Assembly (NCBI GenBank): GCA_003135995.1
Contig: PNBM01000126.1
Coordinates: 4,206-18,286 of the forward strand
Direction: 5' to 3'
Length of the DNA: 14,081 nt
From: Ignavibacteriota bacterium
GTDB taxonomy: Bacteria > Bacteroidota > Ignavibacteria > Tepidaquicellales > Tepidaquicellaceae
In this document: positions 6,975-13,189 of the stretch, one piece after another
How the letters are laid out: every line of letters starts with the position of its first letter
Numbering within the stretch: the stretch's first letter is position 1
The notes under the pieces: generated by a model
The model's input: only the letters and a program-made list of their open reading frames with translations
Database searches by the model: none
What the model was told of the DNA's origin: nothing
Position numbers and translations under genes: made by a program

Positions 6975-7072
6975 ATTCAGCATTCAGCATTCATAATTCA
7001 GAATTTCTGCATATTCAATGTTTTGCGCTTTATTCTGCATTCAGCATTCAGCATTCATAATTCAGAATTTCT
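6975..7072. repeat. Exact 34-nt direct repeat, two copies 30 nt apart, with internal heptamers
   Basis: Copy A (6975-7008) and copy B (7039-7072) are identical over 34 bases. Each contains ATTCAGC-ATTCAGC-ATTCATA-ATTCAG and ends in AATTTCT. Each unit is therefore itself a run of heptamers based on ATTCAGC. The 30-nt spacer is AT-rich and contains a partial ATTC-rich stretch. The repeat lies between ftsK and ada, in about 285 bases without a gene. A decayed relative, CAGCATTCAT, is visible at 1543-1552. It resembles the short tandemly repeated repetitive (heptameric STRR-like) sequences known from several bacterial groups. Confidence 0.75.
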
Positions 7073-7222
7073 TCACTTACTTTTTAGTTATATTAACTTG
7101 ATTTGATTACTTTTATGATAAATTTTAATAAGTTAGAATAAAAAATTCCTTGTCAATTTATCGGTAGCACATTCATTCTATTCAACCTATTTTTGTATAG
7201 AAAAAATTAAGAAATAAAAATT

Positions 7223-8260
7223 ATGCTTACAGAACAAATTATGTATAACGCGCTACTGAAAAAAGATTCTTCTTTCGAGGGGATTTTTTTTGTAGCGGTT
7301 AAAACTACAGGAATCTTTTGCAGACCAACCTGCACTGCACGAAAACCAAAACGCGAAAACGTTGAATTCTTTCCAACATCGAGGGAAGCTATAATACACG
7401 GATACAGACCATGCAAGGTTTGCTCGCCACTGGAATTAATGGGAAAGACACCGAATGATATTATGAAACTTATAAAAGAAATAAACGAGAACACTTCTAT
7501 GAAAATTAATGATTACGAACTTCGCAAACGAGGACTCGAACCAAATAAAATCCGCAGGTGGTTTAAGAAAAATCATAACATGACATTTCAATCATACCAG
7601 CGAATGATTAGATTAAACAGTGCTTTCAATAAAATTCAATCGGGAGAAAAAGTGACAAATGCTGCGTTCGATGCAGGTTATGAATCTTTAAGCGGATTTA
7701 ATGATTCATTTAAATCAATAGTAGGTGAAGCTCCGACTAAGTCAAAATCAAAATCAGTAATTAATATTACAAGGCTTGAAACGCCCGTTGGTCCTATGTT
7801 TGCATGTGGTACGGAAAAAGGAATATGCCTTTTTGATTTCACTGACAGGAGGATGCTCGAAACGGAATTTAAGGAAATAACGAAGTATTTTGATGCTGTT
7901 ATTTTACCGGGTGAGAATAAACATATTGCTTTACTAAAAAAAGAAATAGATGAATATTTTGAAGGAAAGCGGAAGAATTTTACTGTTCCGCTCGATGCAC
8001 CCGGAACGGAGTTTCAAAAAAGCGTCTGGAATGTTTTAATGAAAATTCCATACGGACAAACTATTTCTTATAAAGATCAGGCGACGATTTTAAAGAAACC
8101 TGAAGCTGTCAGGGCAGTTGCAAATGCAAACGGGCATAACAGGATATCGATACTGATTCCCTGTCACCGGGTTATCGGTGAAGACGGTTCTCTGACGGGT
8201 TACGGCGGCGGACTCTGGCGCAAAAAATGGCTGCTGGATTTTGAGAAAAAGAATTTGTAG
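7223..8260 (+). CDS. ada: Ada: bifunctional DNA alkylation repair methyltransferase and transcriptional regulator
   Basis: A 345-aa three-domain protein, about the size of E. coli Ada (354). Residues 1-75 are the zinc domain with C33, C37, C64 and C67 (FCRPTC ... RPCKVC). These match E. coli Cys38/42/69/72 with a constant offset of five, and C33 is the expected acceptor of methyl groups from phosphotriesters. Residues 85-170 form an AraC-type helix-turn-helix region (RRWFKKNHNMTFQSYQRMIR, GYESLSGFNDSF). Residues 180-345 are the O6-alkylguanine methyltransferase, with TEFQKSVWNVLMKIPYGQTISY, the RAVANANG turn and acceptor Cys314 in IPCHRVIG. In E. coli, methylation of the first acceptor turns Ada into an activator of its own gene, and the same is expected here. 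No Ada operator could be identified with confidence. A second ATG six codons in is possible, but the longer start fits family length. Confidence 0.95.
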   Translation: MLTEQIMYNALLKKDSSFEGIFFVAVKTTGIFCRPTCTARKPKRENVEFFPTSREAIIHGYRPCKVCSPLELMGKTPNDIMKLIKEINENTSMKINDYELRKRGLEPNKIRRWFKKNHNMTFQSYQRMIRLNSAFNKIQSGEKVTNAAFDAGYESLSGFNDSFKSIVGEAPTKSKSKSVINITRLETPVGPMFACGTEKGICLFDFTDRRMLETEFKEITKYFDAVILPGENKHIALLKKEIDEYFEGKRKNFTVPLDAPGTEFQKSVWNVLMKIPYGQTISYKDQATILKKPEAVRAVANANGHNRISILIPCHRVIGEDGSLTGYGGGLWRKKWLLDFEKKNL

Positions 8261-8262
8261 AG

Positions 8263-8287
8263 ATTAATAATATGAGTATTAATTTTT
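8263..8287 (+). terminator. Weak AT-only hairpin after ada
   Basis: ATTAATA (8263-8269) pairs with TATTAAT (8277-8283) across a 7-nt loop and is followed by TTTT, starting two bases after the ada stop. The stem contains no G-C pairs, so its stability is low. It may be only a chance AT palindrome. Confidence 0.3.
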
Positions 8288-8290
8288 GAG

Positions 8291-8353
8291 GTTACAACCC
8301 CGGAGAGTTGTAATCAGAGAACAATATTCATTCCCAATCGGGGATTGGGAATG
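8291..8353. repeat. Double palindrome between convergent ada and marC
   Basis: Two hairpins lie side by side. The first is TTACAAC (8292-8298) with GTTGTAA (8307-8313) around CCCGGAGA. The second is CATTCCCAATC (8329-8339) with GATTGGGAATG (8343-8353), a perfect 11-bp stem with a GGG loop. The second has ATTCCC/GGGAAT outer ends like the palindrome at 1166-1185. No T-tract follows on either strand. The position between two gene ends fits either a bidirectional 3'-end structure or a dispersed palindromic repeat. Confidence 0.65.
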
Positions 8354-8393
8354 AGGGTTAACGAGGAAAAAATAATCAGTGTAATCAAAGAAA

Positions 8394-9017
8394 TCAGGGA
8401 TTGGTTAGCGAAAAAATCCCGTTAAATACAAGCTGTACAGCAATTGCCAGAATAAAAAATCCCATTATCCTGTTAAGCACTCCGACACCCGTTTTCCCAA
8501 GAAGTTTAAAAAGAGGCATTGATAGTCTCAAAGATATAAAAGCAGATATTGCGATTAATAATATTCCAATGGAAGTACCCGAATAAAAAATTAAATGATT
8601 TTGATTTGTATAGGAAAGACCTATTACTACTCCGATAGCGCCCGGACCGCTGAGAAGCGGTAATGCCATGGGTGTGAAAGATATATCTTCCTTTGTTTCG
8701 ACTTCAGTATTTTCTTCATGTGAAAGCTTATGATGTCCGGATACCATTTCCCATGCAGTATGAGCGACTATCAAACCTCCGGCAATTTTCAATACACCGA
8801 GCGAAATGCCGAAAAAGTCGAGAAGCAACTCTCCGATAAAGAAAAAAACGATAAGTATGAAAAATACATTTACAGATGTTTTTAAAGCCATTTTCTTCCT
8901 GTATTCATCCGTATTATCGGAAGTAAGTGAACAAAATACCGGAATTGCCCCGAGAGGGTTAATTACGGGGAAAAGAGAAGCAAAAGCAATACCGATAGTA
9001 ATAAATATATTGTCCAA
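8394..9017 (-). CDS. MarC family integral membrane protein
   Basis: A 207-aa inner-membrane protein of the MarC/YhgN (UPF0056) family, with about six hydrophobic segments (near 3-30, 45-68, 72-92, 115-135, 143-163, 180-203). Family marks are FPVINPLGAIPVF (16-28) and the internal counterpart MALPLLSGPGAIGVV (117-131), which reflect the two-repeat build of the family. The charged loop at 93-113 lies between the halves. The molecular function of MarC proteins is not established, and the old link to multiple antibiotic resistance was not upheld. The start codon is TTG (9015-9017). A stop lies six codons upstream with no ATG between them, and the TTG gives the N-terminus typical of the family. 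It follows deoC by 44 nt on the same strand, so cotranscription is likely. Confidence 0.88.
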   Translation of the reverse strand: MDNIFITIGIAFASLFPVINPLGAIPVFCSLTSDNTDEYRKKMALKTSVNVFFILIVFFFIGELLLDFFGISLGVLKIAGGLIVAHTAWEMVSGHHKLSHEENTEVETKEDISFTPMALPLLSGPGAIGVVIGLSYTNQNHLIFYSGTSIGILLIAISAFISLRLSMPLFKLLGKTGVGVLNRIMGFFILAIAVQLVFNGIFSLTNP

Positions 9018-9061
9018 AATTAATTTGTTTGTTTAATAAACTATTTTGAAAAAATATTTTT

Positions 9062-9952
9062 TTATTTTTTAATTTTTTTATATGCGGATAATAAATCGTT
9101 CAAAAGCGACGAAGCACCAATCCTGAACAAATCAGGGTTCAGCCATTCGTTTCCAAGGATTTCTTTTACGAGCATAAAATATTCAATAGCTTCATTTGTT
9201 GTTCTTATTCCTCCCGCAGCTTTAATTCCGATTTTTATTCCGGTCATGGTATAATAATCTTTAATTGCATTACACATAACATACATTACCGGCAGTGTAG
9301 CTGCAGGTTTTATTTTACCGGTAGATGTTTTGATAAAATCAGCTCCGGCGGCAATTGCGATCAGGCTTGCTTTACGGACATTTTCAAGTGAACCCAGTTC
9401 GCCTGTTTCTAAAATCACTTTCAGTCTTGCAGGTTTTTTTGGTTTATTTGAAATGCAGATTTTTTTTACTTTTTTTATTTCATCATAGACGTAATTATAA
9501 TTTCCCATTAAAAATTCGCCTCTTGATATTACCATATCAATTTCCTTTGCCCCTTCCTGAAGGCAATATTTCACATCCGCAAGTTTTAATTTCAGCGGAA
9601 ATTGACCCGACGGGAAACCTGTGGCAACTGAAGCTACTTTAACATCGCTGCCTTTTACACCCTTTTTGGCAAATTTTATTAAATTAGGGTAAACGCATAC
9701 AGCAGCACAATGAGGGAACCCCGCTTCCTCTGCCAGCGGATTAACTGCTTTTTGTCCCATTAGTATGACCTTTTCCTTCGTATCGCTACCTTCAAGTGTA
9801 GTAAGGTCGAGGAGAGATACTAAAATCTTAATTATGCCGATTTTTTCAGTATCTATAAGGCTTTTAGCGGGAATTGATGTTGATTTTTCATTGATGTGTT
9901 TTTCATCAATTTTAGTCTGATAACTGTTTAAAAAGTCTTTTATTCTGCTCAT
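9062..9952 (-). CDS. deoC: Deoxyribose-phosphate aldolase
   Basis: A 296-aa class I aldolase that splits 2-deoxyribose-5-phosphate into glyceraldehyde-3-phosphate and acetaldehyde, in deoxynucleoside breakdown. Landmarks: LDLTTLEG (48-55), AAVCVYPN (83-90), ASVATGFPSG (107-116), EIDMVI (137-142, Asp139), LKVILETG (177-184), ADFIKTSTG (204-212, Schiff-base lysine K208), GIKAAGGIR (242-250, second active-site lysine K244) and FRIGASSLL near the end. All residues expected for catalysis are present. About 40 residues precede the barrel core, so the protein is longer than E. coli DeoC (259) and closer to the long DeoC/DERA forms. It is transcribed away from the SPOR genes, with marC downstream. 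No terminator is seen between deoC and marC. Confidence 0.95.
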   Translation of the reverse strand: MSRIKDFLNSYQTKIDEKHINEKSTSIPAKSLIDTEKIGIIKILVSLLDLTTLEGSDTKEKVILMGQKAVNPLAEEAGFPHCAAVCVYPNLIKFAKKGVKGSDVKVASVATGFPSGQFPLKLKLADVKYCLQEGAKEIDMVISRGEFLMGNYNYVYDEIKKVKKICISNKPKKPARLKVILETGELGSLENVRKASLIAIAAGADFIKTSTGKIKPAATLPVMYVMCNAIKDYYTMTGIKIGIKAAGGIRTTNEAIEYFMLVKEILGNEWLNPDLFRIGASSLLNDLLSAYKKIKK

Positions 9953-10189
9953 ATTTTTGTTAACTTAGATATAAATATAACAAATAAATGCCACAATTAA
10001 AAGTATTTTATTAAAAAGAGCATTTAAAGATTATAGACTATTGTTTATTAATAAATTTTATTATATTACACAGAAGTTAGAATGTAAATAAATTGTAAGT
10101 TTTCTAATTCACTTTGTTATTTTGAATATTAGTGTTACTTTTAATTTAAATATTATTATTAATGTCTCCTGTTAATTAATTTTATTATA

Positions 10190-10591
10190 ATGAAAACAAA
10201 ATTTACTTTAACTTGTCTTGCTCTGTTAATATCGATGACTTCATACATCTCCTGTACAGGTGATGATTACATCGAATATGAAGGGGAAGTCGTAGTATTA
10301 AGAGATACTGTTTTAGTTAAGATTGATAGTGTTGTAAAGGAGAAGAGGAATATTACTCTGCTGAAACTTAAACTTGTAATCCAGTTAGCAGCATTCAAAG
10401 AAATAAATCACGCAAATAGTTTTGCTTCAGTTGCAAAAGAAAATTTAAAAACTGATGTTGATGTAAAACAAATTGGCGATATTTATTTAGTAACTGTCGG
10501 AAGTTTTTCTGACGGAATGAAGGCTGAAGATTACTTAATGTTCGTAAAAGCGCGGGGCTATGATAATGCGTTTATAAAAAATTTGGAATAG
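10190..10591 (+). CDS. Small lipoprotein-like SPOR domain protein (first of a tandem pair)
   Basis: A 133-aa protein. Residues 1-21 form a signal peptide ending in Y-I-S before Cys22, a relaxed lipobox, so membrane anchoring by lipidation is likely but not certain. Residues 23-58 are a charged spacer. Residues 62-130 fit a SPOR fold: LVIQLAAFKEINHANSFA, then IYLVTVGSFSDGMKAEDYLMFVKARGYDNAFI, which is the two beta-alpha-beta halves with the usual GxF turns. SPOR domains bind septal peptidoglycan lacking stem peptides, so a role at the division site or in the envelope is inferred. It is paralogous to the next gene (same order, GY-[DN]-[ND]-AFI ending). The 237 bases before it, shared with the divergent deoC, should hold both promoters, but no box is clear. 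Confidence 0.75.
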   Translation: MKTKFTLTCLALLISMTSYISCTGDDYIEYEGEVVVLRDTVLVKIDSVVKEKRNITLLKLKLVIQLAAFKEINHANSFASVAKENLKTDVDVKQIGDIYLVTVGSFSDGMKAEDYLMFVKARGYDNAFIKNLE

Positions 10592-10655
10592 CTTATTATG
10601 TTTAGAAAAAATATATTTACTCTTTCAAAGGAATTAATATTGGATGGGGGTATTT

Positions 10656-11066
10656 ATGCCTAAAAAAATACTATTTACATTTCTAATTATATCTTTTCTG
10701 GGATTACCACTGATATTTTTTGCTTGCTGTGCTGACGAACAATGTTCCGAAGAAGATACATATGGAAAAACTGTATTGCATAAAACAGATACAGTTTTTA
10801 AGAAAATACCCAAACTCACAAGAGGTCCGATGAGCGTGCAGATTGGCGCTTTTGCCAATGAAATCTACGCAGAAAAATTTACAAATTACGCAAGGACTAA
10901 ACTGAATACAACAGTAAATATGAAACTTTCCAAAGAAGGTATCTACAGAATTACAATAGGTGAATATAATGAAATAAATGCTGCAAGAGAAATTTTAAAG
11001 TTCGTAAAGAGTTCCGGATATAACGACGCATTCATCAGGGATGAATACGGTGAAATTGAGCGATGA
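10656..11066 (+). CDS. Small lipoprotein-like SPOR domain protein (second of a tandem pair)
   Basis: A 136-aa protein with a signal peptide (MPKK plus hydrophobic core) ending in F-F-A before Cys24-Cys25, a likely lipobox. A charged spacer follows, then a SPOR domain at about 58-127: MSVQIGAFANEIYAEKF, then IYRITIGEYNEINAAREILKFVKSSGYNDAFI. Gene order, length, the spacer motif (VL-x-x-T-D/V-T-V) and the C-terminus match the preceding gene, so the two arose by tandem duplication and then diverged strongly. An in-frame ATG at 10644 would add MGVF. It has an AAAGGA 11 nt upstream, while the ATG at 10656 gives the better signal peptide. folD starts 37 nt after the stop and could be in the same transcript. 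Confidence 0.75.
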   Translation: MPKKILFTFLIISFLGLPLIFFACCADEQCSEEDTYGKTVLHKTDTVFKKIPKLTRGPMSVQIGAFANEIYAEKFTNYARTKLNTTVNMKLSKEGIYRITIGEYNEINAAREILKFVKSSGYNDAFIRDEYGEIER

Positions 11067-11103
11067 ACCAGTTTTAAATTTATTATTTTTTGTTTGGGAG
11101 AGT

Positions 11104-11997
11104 ATGATTAATGTAGAAAAAATAATTGACGGTAAGTTCATATCAACTCAATTAAAAGAAGAAATAAAAACCGGGGTACAAAAACTAAAAAAAGAAAAAG
11201 GTATTGTTCCCGGTCTCGCCTTTATCCTGGTCGGTGAAAACCCGGCATCTATATCTTACGTAAGAAGTAAAGGAAAAGCCTGCGAAGAATTAGGTTATCA
11301 TTCGGTGACGGAAACGTATCCTTTCGATTTTTCAGAAAGTGAATTGTTAAAACAAATCATTAAATTTAACAGGGACTCTAAAATTCACGGAATACTTGTT
11401 CAACTTCCTCTGCCCGGTCATATTAATGAACAAAAAGTTATAGAATCAATTGATTTTCGAAAAGATGTCGATGGTTTTCATCCCCAAAACATAGGAAGAA
11501 TGATAATCGGAAATAAATCTTTTATATCCTGCACACCGTACGGTATAGTTGAATTATTAAAGAGGAGCAGAATAGAAACCAACGGAAAAAACGTCGTAGT
11601 GATTGGCAGAAGCAACATTGTTGGTAAACCTGTTGCAAATTTATTTTTGAAAAAATCCTTAAATTCTACGGTAACTGTTTGCCACAGTGCAACCAAAGAT
11701 ATAAAATACTTCACGAGCAACGCCGATATAATTATTGTTGCTATGGGAAAACCAAAGTTCCTGAAGGCAGAAATGATAAAAGAAGGCTGTGTAATTATAG
11801 ATGTTGGTATAAACAGAATTCCGGACCCAAATACAAAATCAGGTCACAGGCTTGTAGGTGACGTGGATTTTGACGAATGCTATGAAAAATGTTTTAAAAT
11901 TACACCAGTTCCGGGAGGAGTCGGTCCTATGACAATTGCCATGCTTATGAAAAACACACTCGATTCTGCAACGGGAGCTATATATGACGGGCAATAA
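11104..11997 (+). CDS. folD: Bifunctional methylenetetrahydrofolate dehydrogenase / methenyltetrahydrofolate cyclohydrolase
   Basis: A 297-aa cytoplasmic enzyme that oxidises 5,10-methylene-THF to methenyl-THF with NADP and hydrolyses it to 10-formyl-THF, feeding purine and initiator-tRNA synthesis. Motifs: SISYVRSKGKACEELG (49-64, with Tyr52 and the catalytic Lys56), GILVQLPLPGHI (96-107), DVDGFHPQNIGRM (121-133), CTPYGIVELL (143-152), the Rossmann VVIGRSNIVGKPVANLF (165-181) and TPVPGGVGPMTIAMLMKNT near the end. The reading frame is open back to 11041, which would overlap the SPOR gene. The start at 11104 is preferred because GGGAGAG lies just upstream and it gives the normal FolD N-terminus (VEKIIDGK). 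It links functionally with gcvT in this window, since both act on methylene-THF. Confidence 0.95.
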   Translation: MINVEKIIDGKFISTQLKEEIKTGVQKLKKEKGIVPGLAFILVGENPASISYVRSKGKACEELGYHSVTETYPFDFSESELLKQIIKFNRDSKIHGILVQLPLPGHINEQKVIESIDFRKDVDGFHPQNIGRMIIGNKSFISCTPYGIVELLKRSRIETNGKNVVVIGRSNIVGKPVANLFLKKSLNSTVTVCHSATKDIKYFTSNADIIIVAMGKPKFLKAEMIKEGCVIIDVGINRIPDPNTKSGHRLVGDVDFDECYEKCFKITPVPGGVGPMTIAMLMKNTLDSATGAIYDGQ

Positions 11998-12847
11998 AAA
12001 GTATTCAGAGCTGACAATTATATTTGATAATAAAAATTACGAACAAATCTGCAACACATTATACCTGTTTAATGTAAAAAATATTCTCGAAGAAAATTCC
12101 ACTTTTAAAATTTATTTTTCGGAACAAGAATCCAATAAAATATTAAAAATAAAAACATCTCTTTTATCCGGTTCGGTTCTTAAATCTAAAAATATATCGG
12201 TCAAGCAATTTGCAGATAAAGACTGGACAAAGGAGTGGAAGAATACAATTCAGCCGGTTTTTGTTCAGGATAAAATAATTATTTATCCTTCCTGGAAACG
12301 TAAAGAAGTAAAAAAATATAAAGACAGAATATTAATTGAACTTGATCCTAAAATGTCATTCGGAACCGGGCATAATGAAACAACAATACTGGTTATTTCT
12401 ATGATGTGTGATTACTTAACCCGCGAAGATAAACGAATGCTTGATTATGGCTCCGGTACAGGAATGCTTTCCATAGCCGGTATTAAACTTGGCTTAAAAG
12501 AAGCTGTTGCAATCGATACGGATGAAGATTCAATCAGAGATTCCGGAGAATATATACGAAGAAACGGATTGAAAAATAAAATTAAAATTTACAAAAAAAA
12601 CATCTCGGAAATAAAAGAATCTGAATTCGATGTAATTTGTGCAAATATAATTTTGAGCGTAATTTCAGATAATATTAATTTTATATTTCAAAAAACCAAA
12701 CCATCAGGAAAAATATTTTTATCGGGAATTCTTAAGACCGAAGAAAATAAAATAAAAAAAGTTTTACAAAAAAACTCTTTTAAAATATCGGATATAAAGA
12801 ATAGTGCGGAATGGATTGGTATTTATGCAAAAAAAAATGAATCATGA
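11984..12847 (+). CDS. prmA: Ribosomal protein L11 methyltransferase
   Basis: A 287-aa SAM-dependent enzyme expected to methylate ribosomal protein L11. Residues 1-75 form the divergent substrate-recognition domain. WTKEWKNTIQPV (81-92) is the family linker. MSFGTGHNETT (124-134) replaces the FGTGTHPTT of proteobacterial PrmA. LDYGSGTGMLSIAG (153-166) is SAM motif I, and AIDTDEDSI (176-184) carries the acidic ribose-binding residue. ICANIILSVI (218-227) corresponds to the catalytic-face NIL motif. The start overlaps the folD end by 14 nt, with GGGAG inside folD about 6 nt before the ATG, so translation is likely coupled. The next gene overlaps its stop by 4 nt. Confidence 0.92.
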   Translation: MTGNKKYSELTIIFDNKNYEQICNTLYLFNVKNILEENSTFKIYFSEQESNKILKIKTSLLSGSVLKSKNISVKQFADKDWTKEWKNTIQPVFVQDKIIIYPSWKRKEVKKYKDRILIELDPKMSFGTGHNETTILVISMMCDYLTREDKRMLDYGSGTGMLSIAGIKLGLKEAVAIDTDEDSIRDSGEYIRRNGLKNKIKIYKKNISEIKESEFDVICANIILSVISDNINFIFQKTKPSGKIFLSGILKTEENKIKKVLQKNSFKISDIKNSAEWIGIYAKKNES

Positions 12848-13164
12848 AAAATATTTTTAATATAAATGATTTATCATTTGGTAACGAAGAAATATTCGAA
12901 AATTTATTCGATGACAAAGAGATTCGGATCGAAAGAATAATATCGACAGGTCAGAAGACGCCTGAAGGAAATTGGCTTTGTGAGGAAGAAAACGAATGGG
13001 TATTACTATTACAGGGAAATTCGATCATATCATTTGAGAGCGACGAAAAATTTGAAATGAAACAAGGAGATTATTTATTTATTCCTTCCGGTAAAAGGCA
13101 CAGAGTAGAGTTTACAAGTGTGAATCCCCATTGCATATGGCTCGCTATACATTCAAAAATATAA
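12844..13164 (+). CDS. Small cupin domain protein
   Basis: A 106-aa single-domain beta-barrel of the cupin type. Residues 47-59 (EEENEWVLLLQGN) are motif 1, and residues 75-89 (GDYLFIPSGKRHRVE) are motif 2, with Pro81, Gly83 and His86. The usual H-x-H pair of motif 1 is missing (W and C/E lie there), while a Glu and the motif-2 His are kept, so a classical four-ligand metal site is doubtful. The natural ligand is unknown. It starts inside the prmA end (ATGA overlap) and is part of the folD-prmA unit. It may be only a positional passenger. The transporter gene starts 25 nt after its stop. Confidence 0.8.
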   Translation: MKNIFNINDLSFGNEEIFENLFDDKEIRIERIISTGQKTPEGNWLCEEENEWVLLLQGNSIISFESDEKFEMKQGDYLFIPSGKRHRVEFTSVNPHCIWLAIHSKI

Positions 13165-13189
13165 AATAATTAAATAATAAATAATATTT

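Noticed and set aside
6975..7072. Possible two-repeat CRISPR array (34-nt repeats, 30-nt spacer)
   Set aside because: The repeat is internally built of heptamers, has no hairpin typical of CRISPR repeats, has only two units, and no cas gene is present in the window.
7150..7195. Bacteroidota-type promoter before ada (TATTTTTG at 7188-7195, TTG at 7150-7152)
   Set aside because: The -7 box matches TAnnTTTG, but the TTG is 35 nt away instead of about 19-21, and AT-rich DNA yields such boxes by chance.
11041..11103. Longer folD start overlapping the SPOR gene
   Set aside because: The extra 21 residues do not resemble FolD. A good GGGAGAG ribosome binding site precedes the ATG at 11104.
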